From assembly GCA_009761415.1 (NCBI GenBank), contig QUOL01000012.1:945001-1009000 (forward strand): DNA of 64,000 nt, read 5' to 3'. Of the stretch, positions 1 through 10,048 are shown one piece after another (position 1 is the stretch's first letter; the number at the start of each line of letters is the position of its first letter). The DNA is from Sarcomyxa edulis. Lineage: Eukaryota; Basidiomycota; Agaricomycetes; Agaricales; Mycenaceae. Below the pieces are notes generated by a model. That model ran no database searches. It worked only from the letters and a program-made list of their open reading frames with translations, and was not told the DNA's origin. The position numbers were made by a program, and so were the translations under genes.

Positions 1-692
1 TCTTAGGAGTGTCCGTGCTCTAGATGAAGAACGCGTATGTGAATACGAAGCGTGTACTACAAGAAAATTGAATACTCACAACAGCCTGATCAATGGAGGC
101 CTTGAGTTCGGCGCCGGAAGCTTCATTACCCTCATCGTCAGTCATGGCAGGAGCTTCACTGGTTGTTACTTCCTCTTCAGCAGGTGCAGCCTCAGTTTCC
201 GGTTCGGGTTCTTCCTTCTATAGACGACTTTGCTTCAGAACGTGAGTTCCACCAAGACGCGTCGTCCGCACTCACCGAAGCGGTCTCAGTATGTTCAGAT
301 GTCGTATCTCCATGTTTCTCGTCGTGGTGGTCCGCGTGTTCTGTCGAAGATTTGCCATTGAAGGCAACCAAGTAGATGAACTAAATTTCCGGCATCAGCT
401 TCCGTCGAGGGTTAAGCGAAATGCTTCGAACTCACCAGAGGTCCAAAGATCAACGCCGAACCAATCTGTTCTTATCCGCATGAGATTTCTCTGGATATAC
501 AGTGCATCCAACAACTCTGGAGCCTGGACTTACCTGCCATGGACGGTCTGAACCAGCATCGGCACCAGCATGTGACGTAGAAGAATTGAATCTCCTGCCC
601 GCTCGGAATGCAGACGCGCTGATATTCCCCCTGGTTAACGAGGCTCCAGCACGGACTCTAGGCAGGACGTGTCGGGCGATACGAGAGGCCAT
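1..692 (-). CDS. Small mitochondrial membrane protein, unknown function (partial, 3' end outside window)
   Basis: The first methionine opens an arginine-rich, acid-poor stretch of about 35 residues that looks like a mitochondrial presequence. Five exons can be joined with canonical splice sites: 692-534, 465-436, then exons giving an acidic His/Glu-rich tail, and a last fragment from about 19 to the window edge. Joining exons 1-3 creates one hydrophobic segment starting IGSALIFGPL and continuing FIYLV, a single predicted membrane span just after a D-R-P-W motif. The rest is hydrophilic (HADHHDEKHG, then Glu/Pro-rich). I recognise the layout as a conserved short fungal protein without an assigned role; location in the mitochondrial inner membrane is an inference from presequence plus one span. 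The stop codon lies beyond position 1. Confidence 0.65.
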
Positions 693-941
693 GACGGGGA
701 GAAACGAAATGGTATGGACAAGGCGTTCGTGAGACCAAAATATTTGACACCTACGGGCAAGACCGGTTCCTTACATTGATCACGTAGTACGGAGCGGACG
801 CGCGTATATCACTCAAAATGTATACTCACGGAGGACACTCATTACTCGCAGCATATTTCGAAGACATCTAGTCGTTCACAATCTATCCTACTTCAGCTAC
901 ATAGTAAGCAGGTCAAATCGTATCCGCATTGCCCATCCTAC

Positions 942-2111
942 TCATGATTCGAAGACGATGCTGGCTCCAACCTGTATAGATTGCTTAACTTGTGTTTCAG
1001 TAGAAGATAACAGGGTGATTACTGACCTTGTGGGGTGTAGGGCCAGGAGAGATGTCGTTCAACTTTTGGGTGTCGAGGGCAAGACCAAAGCCAACTTTAA
1101 CTCCGGGACGGAGAGTTTGTGTGTAGCCTGGAACAGATTGCGGTCAGGGAAGAAGATCCCAGAGAAGACATTGTTACCCACCGAGAGCGATAACGCCGGA
1201 GTTGTTGATCTTGGCTTTGACGAATGCAGCATCGTCAAGGTATCTAAAAACGAAGGGGTAAGCAAATGTTCATCGTCTCGCCAACACCAAAAGTACTTAC
1301 ACCTTGCTGCCGACCTCAATGGCGACACCGCCGTTAGTGGACTTGGACTCGTAGATAGCCTTGGCACCAGCCTCGACGTCACGGCTAACGCGGTGGTAGT
1401 AGCTGGCAGAGAAGGTCTTGAGGTTGTTGAGTCCGTGAATGGTGACGGCGTATTCAGGGGCATTGTAGCCAACGGCAGCCGCGTAGCGGGTGATGTTGCC
1501 TTCAGTGACATTGTACGCGGCTTCAGCACCAACGAGGAAACCGTCACGTCCGAGGACTGTATCCGCAGTGAAAGTGGGGCCCTTGAAAAATCGTAATCGA
1601 GTCAATAACGCGACGAAACGTTCAAAAATCGACTAATCGCACCTTGAACACGTCAAGAACAGCACGAGTGTGGAATCCCGACTGCTTGTAGATAGCGTTG
1701 ATGAGAGCAGTTTTGGTGCCTTTCTCGGGTAAGAGGGAGGTAGTCAAGTCGAGTTTGAGACCGTTTGCGATTTGGTTCTCGAGTTCGACCTGACTACGGA
1801 GAACGTTTGCGGTGGTCCACGTTTGAGTGACGGTGAGACCGTTCTTGCGATCAATGTATTTTCCCTCAACATCTCCAATGATAGCAGAGGTCTTGGAGTC
1901 GCGTGAACCAGCAACTTTGAAGGCGACACCAGAAGGAGTCTTTGTTTTGACTTCAAGAGATGTTCCGTGGAATGGGAAATCTCTCCCCAAAAGATCATTC
2001 GAAGACTTTCCGAGATCCTGAAAATATGTGTGAGCATGGATAGCACCAGAAAAGAGAATGAGTTGAACGACATGCCTTCCAGGATGGGGGGACTGGCTGA
2101 GGAAGAGACAT
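942..2111 (-). CDS. POR1: Mitochondrial outer membrane porin (VDAC)
   Basis: Voltage-dependent anion channel: a 19-strand beta-barrel that lets ATP, ADP and other small metabolites cross the mitochondrial outer membrane. The spliced protein, about 290 residues, starts MSLPQPVPPSWKDLGKSSND, the usual N-terminal helix motif, continues through LLGRDFP and alternating beta-strand sequence, and ends in a VDAC-like last strand (VGASIVFES). Six exons fit; the first is only 36 nt (2111-2076) and contains the start. Intron 1 (2075-2018) begins GC rather than GT, but only this joint gives the conserved W-K-D-L-G-K. Other joints used are K/G at 1643/1581, KV/YLDD, LG/YTQ and HK/VGAS. It is transcribed in the same direction as the preceding mitochondrial gene and divergently from the rhodanese gene. 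Family assignment is firm. Confidence 0.95.
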
Positions 2112-2517
2112 GATGGATGAGTAGAAGATGGAGGGTTGAAAGCAAAACGTTGGTTGTCCTCGACTTCCGTTTTCGCCCTGTCGCCTGAGCTCGTCACCGC
2201 CGAACCGTGCGAATCTTCGGCGCTATGATCTTACTCCGTTTAGCGCCGGCCCTTAGACTAAAAATATTCTCAAATGCACCTCTCCTCCTCAAACGAATTT
2301 CAATAAAATATTCCAACATCGTCTGCCATCATGATCATGTGTGGTATACTCACCCGAACATGCCCTGCATTTTCTACTCGAGCTTTTAGGCCTTTTTCGT
2401 ATTTCTTTGCCGTGCGATTCTAGGCCGAACAACGCCGGAGCTGTCACGCTAACGGATATGCTCTCTGCTTTCCGGACCATCATCTTTCATCGCACAATTT
2501 CGCACAAAGCCTCCGCT
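2112..2517. promoter_or_regulatory. Shared upstream region of the divergent VDAC and rhodanese genes
   Basis: About 400 bases separate two start codons that point away from each other. No longer coding exon is convincing here; the open frames are short and show no conserved protein. It must hold the 5' leaders and promoters of both genes. I could not identify a clear TATA box or a named binding site. Confidence 0.5.
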
Positions 2518-3175
2518 ATGGTGAAATACATTACCGGCGATGTACAGTTCCCTATCTCCCATTATTCTCACCTGGCTTTCTTGAACGATTTCACCTGTTT
2601 AGGAACTCGCAGCGATCATTAAGAGCGATAAACAACCGCACAAGGATTATCTCGTTGTCGACGTGCGAGACGATGATTATGCTGGAGGCAACATCAAATC
2701 AAGTCTCAATGTGCCATCTAGACAGTTCTTAATGAATGTTGATGGCTTGGTGAAAAAGACAAAGGACGTTAGGCTTGTTATCTTTCATTGCGCGCTGTCC
2801 CAAGAACGGTGAGTCTACCATCCTTCGGCGCGTTGCTACATCTCTAAGTCCTGATTCTTCGTCAGTGGACCGAAAGCTGCTCGGGTACGTTATGCGCGAG
2901 ATCGTAGTCTCGACCCGTGGGTGTAAAAATGACCTGCTCCTGTCTGAAGATATATGAAGAGACGCGCAAGAACATCCTAGATAACCCTAGCACCCCTCCA
3001 GATCACGAAGTCGTGGTTCTCCGAGATGGGTTTACACAATTCCAAGCCAAGTACAAAGTGAGTGCTGACCTTCGGTAATACGACGGAGGACAAACAAAAT
3101 GCCATGATATTCAAGGACGATCCCGATCTAGTGGAGAAGTGGGACAAAGATGTCTGGGCGTCAGAATGGAATTAA
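2518..3175 (+). CDS. Rhodanese-fold, Cdc25-like phosphatase / arsenate reductase family protein
   Basis: Single rhodanese domain of about 150 residues, of the type seen in S. pombe Ibp1, yeast Ych1/Acr2 and plant Cdc25-like arsenate reductases. Spliced exons give MVKYITGD, then a DYLVVDVRDDDY strand-loop and the active-site loop HCALSQERGP, which is an HCX5R phosphatase/arsenate reductase signature with the catalytic Cys and the anion-binding Arg both present. The protein ends KWDKDVWASEWN. Introns are at 2542-2602, from 2809 within the active-site Arg codon, after the CGG codon of ...PKAAR, and after YK. It ends 78 bases from COX20, which is convergent. Whether it acts on phosphoproteins or arsenate cannot be told from sequence; the HCALSQ.RGP loop is shared by both activities. 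Confidence 0.88.
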
Positions 3176-3253
3176 ATTAGAAGTCATAGATGATTCCATG
3201 GGTGATGCAGTATTAGTACATTGAATAGGTGCGTTTGTGTATCGCGAAAATGC

Positions 3254-3824
3254 TTATGATTTCGACTCGGTAGACGCAGATGCAGCTCGTTCCTCTCGCT
3301 CCTTCAGGACTCGTTTTGGAATCTGTTCCACGACCATCTGCATCTTCTTGTGTTCGTCTTCTAGTTTCTTTTGACATAGATGCCTGCAAAGAAACATACA
3401 TTATCCCCGATATACGGTGGTGTCAGTTGGACAACAGATGTAGATGGAAAGACGAACCATGATCCCAGTGATATAAGAGCGAATGTAGCAATAGCCCAGT
3501 TGCCCGCAACCATAGGGCCTGAATGTTATGTGTTAACATGAGCATATTTGCTCCGTGCGTAGAGACCCACCGGCAGACAGCCCGCGTACGACGCCTATTC
3601 CAAGACCACCTGCAATACCGCTCATAAGGCTATTTCGTGCACAAGGGTATTGATTGATGTTTCGGATACTCTAACCGTACGTCAGTTAGCTATAGTTGAA
3701 AGCGAATTTCTTTGCTCACATTGGCTACATCGACAGGTAAGTTTCCGGTCGTATTTTGTGGGGGTGGTTCATATATGATCGATGAAGATGGGGAGGGATT
3801 CGAATTGGAAGAAGAATTAGACAT
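3254..3824 (-). CDS. COX20: Cytochrome c oxidase assembly factor COX20
   Basis: Inner-membrane chaperone that binds newly made Cox2 during assembly of complex IV. Four exons give about 132 residues: a Ser/Pro-rich N-terminus (exon 1, 3824-3720), then the family core beginning PCARNSLMSGIAGG with the first membrane segment (GLGIGVVRGLSA), a second segment (NWAIATFALISLGSW) and a charged, coiled C-terminal tail ending STESKS. The C-A-R-x-S/A-x-L-x-G motif and two close membrane spans are characteristic of COX20/FAM36A. The last coding exon begins by completing the Trp codon split by an intron. Start codon chosen because it is the only in-frame ATG before the first exon junction. Head-to-head with the F-box gene. 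Confidence 0.88.
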
Positions 3825-3981
3825 GAAAGTAGTAAGAATGTCGGAGAGGTCCCCAGCGTTCAGCGGAAATTCGCGTTATTTGGCAAGAAGTCTGGACTCA
3901 AACACGCCGACGCGACGCCAACGACGCCGCCGGACGTGATTCTGACGCTGTTTCAAACGACGGGCAACTTGCGAACAACTC

Positions 3982-4016
3982 ATGCTAGAGGTTTTGCAAT
4001 GAGTCTTCGACATTAA
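3982..4016 (+). promoter_or_regulatory. Two overlapping short upstream ORFs before the F-box gene
   Basis: ATG at 3982 opens a 6-codon ORF ending TGA at 4000-4002. Overlapping it, ATG at 3999 opens a 5-codon ORF ending TAA at 4014-4016. Both precede the chosen F-box start at 4051. If the transcript starts upstream of 3982, they could damp translation. Whether they are in the mRNA is unknown. Confidence 0.35.
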
Positions 4017-4050
4017 TATCATCGAGGTGGGAGCCTTCAAGTCGACACGC

Positions 4051-5634
4051 ATGGACCGTACGTGTGGCCCACTGGCACTGATGATCGACTCGGACTCAGC
4101 TTCCACCATGACCATGACCATCGAGATGTCTCGAGCTTCATCGACTACACAGTTCTTGGATCTTGTAGAGGACGTGCTATTGCATATCTTGGGTACCTGT
4201 GGTATTCTTGGGGTCATCTCTTTCAGTCAGGCGAGTCTCTTTTTCCTCGTTTACTCGGGTCCTAAAATCAGTCAAAAGACCTGTAGTAAACTTCATGCCC
4301 TCGTCTTCACCAAACACGTATGGCTGGCGTTGATGCAAGACCTTGACGCTCGTATGTTTCTTGACATGCCGCCTGGACAAAATCTACGGGACCTCTCAGC
4401 ATCGGAGCTGATCGACCTGGCAAAACGAACGGTACAAGGTCCTGAGAATTGGTCGCATCATTCTTGTCAAGTTGTCCTTCATCCAGATATCGTTGAGAGT
4501 TTGCATACGCAAAATGAAGCAAAATTGCTTCCGGGTGGAAAATGGGTGCTCTTCAACAACCTACACTCTCTTGAATGCTGGAACGTTGCTGAGGATAAGC
4601 TCATATGGAAATACCGCAGCCAAAGGGAGGACGTGCGTGTTTACGATTTTTCAGCCGAGGTCGTCGACGATGGCCAAGCTGCTGTCGTTTTTTTGGGCCA
4701 GGGTCTTCATAGTCACCCTGACAAAATCTGTACCAAGTGAGTGAGAGCATCGCGCCAGGCGTAGCACGCGTTCTGATGACTCCATCTTAGCTTCGTCGAA
4801 ATCGTACAATCAGATTTTCAGCTAGGGACATCTCGTCTTCTCCTCTCCCACACATTTGTTCCAGGGTGCGAATGCTTTCCTCAGTTCAGCCGTGTGTGGG
4901 GACTTCGCAGCCACACGCATGCTTACGGCGCAACAATTCCTTCTCTTGGACTGGAGAGTTGTGCCTCATTCTCGAGACGAGTGAAACAGCGAATGACGTG
5001 CGTAAAGACAGATATCGTTATACACCAGATCTGACATGATATCCATCAGTCTTTCTGTGACTCTGATATCGCCCTTGTTCCTGGCTATGCAGTGGTGGCC
5101 GCTCCAGATCTATCACGGTTAGGGACCTCTCTCTTCGTCTGGAACATGAATTCGTTCAAAGGCCACTGGTCTTCAGCAGACGCAACTCAGTCATCGCGTG
5201 CGGTGGCGATAGAACAGATTCCCCATCTCGAGTCTTACAACATCGATCTCGATGTTCCTGTGGGCGTCAGCAAAATCAGATTGTCTGCTCACGAATCGCC
5301 TCTTCGTGAAGGCTCGTACATAGTCTGGGTATGGACGTCCCATCCCGCGGATTCCACGCTCTGGACGTTTTCTCTGTCCCTTCCGTCTGCACCTGAGCAG
5401 CTGTTGCGCGTGCAACGCTCAACAAGCGTTATCAAAGACAATGGTGTGGATTACATGATATCATACGCCGGCCATTGCGCATTTTGGACTCGGGTCATAA
5501 ATTGCAGAGAGGAAATTGGCAACAAAGTCGAACTTGAACTTTCGAACGTCGGAGACTTCATCCATCTCTCTGCCTATGGCGGGGGTTTGACTTATTCCAC
5601 CCGTAATTCCATCGTTGTCCGATATTACAGGTAG
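4051..5634 (+). CDS. F-box protein of a basidiomycete-expanded family
   Basis: Predicted substrate adaptor of SCF ubiquitin ligases. Near the N-terminus, after a low-complexity Thr/Met/Ser-rich leader, comes an F-box-like stretch (LVEDVLLHILG, then GVISFSQ, then TCSKLHALVF) followed by VWLALMQDL. The remaining 400 or so residues contain repeated short beta-strand-like segments with Trp/Phe that suggest a propeller-like substrate region; no WD signature is clear. Joining ISFSQ to TCSKLH requires removal of 4231-4278, a 48-nt GC-AG intron that would otherwise read through in frame. Further introns lie near 4740 and 5000-5060. Stop at 5632-5634. The ATG at 4051 is preceded by two very short upstream ORFs; a later in-frame ATG at 4081 is also possible. 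Confidence 0.75.
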
Positions 5635-6151
5635 TCCTACTTGTCTTCTCGAAAGATATCCATTCATGTAGCACTCCTTGCTGAAAATAGAGTAGGACTT
5701 GAATTTTAGACCTATACTTGAACTGCACCACGATTCTTACGCTTGCAAGGATCCAGAAGAGAACAAGTCTGATTCCCAGAGATGAGGGATGAGAAGGCCA
5801 GAGATCACCTCGAGTACCACACTGATACATCTGAACAAGTCTCGGATTGAGTACAAGCCAGCGCGTCTGAAACGTCCTGTACATCATGTAAATAAGTCAA
5901 TTAGACTGGATTCTGATGAGACAATGGTTTCATGAATAACAATACACGCGCATCTCATAGGAATACTATTAGCATGTCTGCATAGTTCAAGGTTTGGGTG
6001 ATAAGATCGATAAAATCCTGCCACCAGTTGATAACTCTGGGTAATTTCTTCTTGGATATTTCAACTCTACGATTATTCTCCTGCTTCACGACGACGGGGG
6101 CTGGAACACGAACACTACGACAATGGAAATGGAGGTAGAGACTTGAGGCGA
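5635..6151. other. Convergent 3' region between F-box gene and cofilin
   Basis: About 500 bases between two stop codons facing each other. It should hold both 3' untranslated regions. Open frames here do not resemble any protein and have no supported splice structure. No RNA gene or repeat seen. Confidence 0.5.
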
Positions 6152-6771
6152 TCAGTGGCCGCGAGAAGCCTTGTCCAGTACTGTAAACGACGATCATGAG
6201 CACATCAATTCGTTTTTTTGAGAAAAAACCCGACGTACCACTCTCGTGTGCTACTTCACTGTAATCCGTACCCTGGATCTCTACAGCAATACCAACAAGA
6301 GACCGTCTCAACGCGTCTTTAGACGAGGCAAACAACATCTTGGCTTTGATCTTCGCATCATCGGGAGACCTTATCACAACAGATCAGCCTCAATCCAAGT
6401 ATGCAGGGACACGGAGATGTGCAAAATGAAGGTGTCGCTCAACAACTGGAACTGCGCTCACCAAGAATAGAAGCAGATCTTGTTTCTCTTGCCACCGTCC
6501 TTCTCAAAATCGAAATCGTAGACAGCCCATCTGCACTCTGTCTCGGGGAGTTCTGCTACAAAGTCCTCGTAGGTAGCATTGTCCGATAAAGGGGAGGCCT
6601 TCTGGACAACAATCTCTGTGTTGTCGCTGTTGAGGCCAAAGATGATGTACTTGTATTGCTTGCCCAATTTGAGCTGTTGGTATTTCTCGAGGCAGTCAGG
6701 GTTGACGGGGACACCAGAGGCCTGATAGAGAATTAGAAATGAAGATAATCGCGCCCAAGCGAGCTCACCAT
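6152..6771 (-). CDS. COF1: Cofilin / actin-depolymerizing factor
   Basis: Binds and severs actin filaments and drives actin turnover in patches and rings. The protein is about 139 residues, the normal single ADF-homology domain length. Visible family features: [13 protein letters not shown] start with the phosphorylatable Ser at position 3, the [13 protein letters not shown] strand, the [12 protein letters not shown] strand, the [21 protein letters not shown] long-helix region with the actin-binding basic residues, and a C-terminal end [11 protein letters not shown]. Exon 1 is only the ATG (6771-6769), followed by an intron, and the second exon starts GCC. The next joint splits the Trp codon of YSW/SPDD and the last joint splits a Val codon. 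It lies 211 bases downstream of alpha-actinin on the same strand. Confidence 0.96.
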
Positions 6772-6982
6772 GGCTGATAGATATAAGTATGTAAGATGGG
6801 CAAAGTGAGAGCGGATGAAGGAGATTTATAGTGCAACAGCCCAAATCACTGAGCCACGTGTCGTGGCGGTAGTCAGTCGTGTGCGGTGCAAATCGCTGCG
6901 GGCTTATGGGCGCTTATGGACATACATTCAGAAGCTAATTGAGAGGCTCCCGACTACCTTACAGCTTACGTATCTAATCTAT

Positions 6983-9811
6983 TCAACTCGCAAAAACATC
7001 GTCTAACCATCGCTCGTAGTCATATGCTGGCTCCCCATCGGTCTGACTATTTGGCATCGCTTCACGCAGATATTCGACGGCGCTAGCAGGGAGTTGAGCA
7101 ATCCGCAAGTCCAACTCGGTCACATACGGCTGCGGTAGCCAAGTACAAGTCAGCTCTGGATTCCAAGACAGCGCATAAGGACGTACTTTGTCAGATGCCA
7201 TGCCACGGAATGCTTCACGCAGTTGATCAGCAGATGTCTGGTCTTCAGTGATGTCCACCTGTGTTCAGAAATTCACAGGTCAAGAGGGCCCAAGCCAGCG
7301 CGTTGATGTAGACACTCACAAGAAGATTGATAAATGCCTCGAACGTTACTGCGCCGTAGTCTTGTACGAGTTGATCATAGATAAAGTCCATGTCAGCATC
7401 CTGGAATTGGTCATTAGTCGAGAGGTACCACATCGAGTAATGTGGCCCTTACTGAGTATACAATTCCCAAGCTGGCTAGCGCAGCAGTCATCTCGGATTG
7501 ATTCAAAGTATGCGACTCGTCCTTGTCGAAATATCGGAACGTGCTCTCGAATTGCTCGAGCTGCGCTGGTGTTAGATTTGTCATGTTTCGAGAAACGATC
7601 TGAGAGTTCAGTGGCGGCGCAGGTCAGTGCTGTGAACAATGACAGCAAGGGAATGATTTACCTGATTGTCGATGAAGGCGATCTTCTTTGCTATGCTCTG
7701 AACGAGAAGTTCTAGTTCAAACTCCAAGTCTTGGCAAGTGAAGACGGTATAATCATTTTCTTCCACGTTGGCAGCGCTGCACTCGACCTCGGCACTCGCT
7801 ACGGTTGCCAGAGTGTCAGAAAGCGCAGGTATTCGAGTTTGTATCCGATGGACCTGCTCTTGTTGCGACTACACGCGAGTAAGCCACTTAAAACTAGTGT
7901 GTATGTAACAGTAGCACGGACCTCTAATGGACCATCGATTGAGGTCAGCTCTGAGGAGATGACGTGTAACCGTTGCTCGAAATCGTTTGCAAGATCTGCG
8001 AATTTTTTTCTGAGGGACTCTTTGATCCTAAAAAGACGATCTCGATAACAGGTTCCCTTGTGGACTGTTCTGACTCACTGTCGTATCTCTGCATTAATCG
8101 CTCTGGACCTTTGAGCTTCGGAGGCCAGCAGTCGATTCCAAGCCTCGTCCAAATCCTAAATATCAATGTCAAACAACCGCATCAATAAACCTGATTAGAA
8201 GAAGACGCGCACCGAAAGCGCAAGACCCTGCGGAGGGACATACTCTCGTAGACCATAGGTCTTAAGTTTGGTTTGCACATTGCCGAAGAGGGAAGCTACA
8301 TCTTGCTTTTCAGCTACCCATTTGCGTTTCGTAGTTTGTTTGTATGTCCTGAAGTTTGACGAGTGTTCTTTTGCATCTGTGTAAGTGCCTGTAAAATGAC
8401 TCGCAGACCAGTCCCTCTGCGTGTCAGAGAGAGCAGAAAGAAGCTGAACGAGAAGTCAGCCAAGTAGTGTGGACTATGGAGAGCTGGACTGACTAATCGA
8501 ATGCGTCGTTCATAGTCATTTCTACTAAGCCATACAGATTGCATGAGTTCTGCGAATTTCTCGACTCTCCGAGATACCGTCTCAGCTTGGTCTTCACAAT
8601 AATTCAGCATCAGGTATCTCTTATGAAGACTGCCGATGAAACTGACCCATAGAAGAGAACGCGTGGAAGAAGCTAGCAATGTAAGTCATCACGCTGCGTT
8701 CGTCCGGACGATTTGAGTCACAGAGATCTTCCACATCGAGAAGTTGCTGTAGTGAACTTGTTAGCTTGCGACGGATAGTCTCGGATATACTGAAGCTCAC
8801 AGGAATCCCCAGGTGTTCAGCTGCAACCGTAAAGGCAAGCTGAGTGTTCGCATGCCGATCGGCCTGAGGTTTTTTCGATTGAATACGCTAAACGATGTTT
8901 GGAGGAAATGACAAACCTTGTTGAGCTTGTCATAATCCAACAGATCTGGTCGATGGCAATGAATCAGAGCGCATCTGTGGTAAACGTCAGTCTTTACACA
9001 TGGGATCACAATCTCTCAAACGAACAATGCAAGTCCGTCTGCCCAACTGAGGGAGAAATCCTGTACATCTACTTCTTTGTACGGGGCCGTTTTGCGTTGA
9101 CACCACAGTAGAAGACCCTCTTTCGCCGAGAGACCTTCTTCACTTTCGGAGGAGATATATGTTTAACACTTTCATGACGTCTCAGTTCTGACTCAACGAC
9201 CAACCTGATATCTGCGATGGTGAAGCGCAGGATGAGAGTCCATATCATTCCGAGAATCAGCTTGAGATTCCCGTCTATGATATCTGCACCGATCGTTAGT
9301 TTATGAGGCTCGAGCGGAACTATAGACTCACCTTCTGGACCAATATTGGTGAGTTTCACGCCTCTAGAGGTTATAAACTCCAAAGCTTTGTTCACATTTT
9401 CGGCTTTCTGAATGCGCATGCGGGGAGCTTTGTTGTATCGTCCTAAAGATACATCCCCTATTCAAGAGTTATGTTAGGAAATCCACATAAACTGTACCAC
9501 TTGTTAACATCCCCCACCCATTATTTCCTAGAACATTTGCCATCGTATCACGCGTTCCGACAACTCGAGTATATCCAGATCTAGATTCTATAGCTCTCTC
9601 ACCATAAGTTGTATGAGCCGAACACCATCAGACAGATCCTTCACAAGAGATGACATTGGGGGATGACCATGGGATTCAAGTTTAGTATTTAGCCTTGGAT
9701 ACAGAGCAAGCAATGAGCCACGATAGAAATGGCGAGAAAGTCGAGTAGTCGGTACCATTTACAGAACGTGCGCTCTTGGACATCCCTCGACCTAGTTTCT
9801 AAAGAGTCCAT
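6983..9811 (-). CDS. ain1: Alpha-actinin (Ain1-like actin cross-linker)
   Basis: Actin-bundling protein of the spectrin superfamily, in fungi linked to the cytokinetic ring. Order seen: start at 9811, a first calponin-homology domain ([24 protein letters not shown], then [20 protein letters not shown]), a second CH domain with [16 protein letters not shown] and [13 protein letters not shown] motifs, a central helical region around 8300-8680, and a C-terminal EF-hand/Ca-insensitive module with [16 protein letters not shown] and [11 protein letters not shown], ending [11 protein letters not shown]. Many short introns. A 10-nt microexon (9527-9518, coding EIM plus one base) is needed to join LIQLM to GDVSLGRY. 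Central introns were not all traced, so the rod length is not certain, but it appears shorter than in animals, as in fungi. Head-to-head with POB3. Confidence 0.88.
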
Positions 9812-10048
9812 CAACTCTTGCAGTGGTGTTTATTCGTCGCGTTTTGGAGTTGAAAAGACCACTAAAGGTAGCGAGGGCAACAAGTCGTAGCTTGGGCGAA
9901 GGTTGAGTACGTTCCTCGAGTTCGAGTCGCCATGAATGGAACGCGTCTTCGAACTCCGCTCAGATTCAGAGCGCGTCCGAGTCTCCCTTGCGAGTGAACC
10001 ACCAACTGTTTCTTTCTCTGTTCTCGCATCTTTACACAATCCGTCAAG

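Noticed and set aside
1059..1547. 162-codon minus-strand open frame overlapping VDAC exons
   Set aside because: It is another frame of the VDAC coding region; the true frame gives a continuous porin sequence with proper splice sites.
3876..4217. Minus-strand open frame opposite the start of the F-box gene
   Set aside because: Antisense shadow; no conserved protein and it overlaps the F-box domain in the sense strand.
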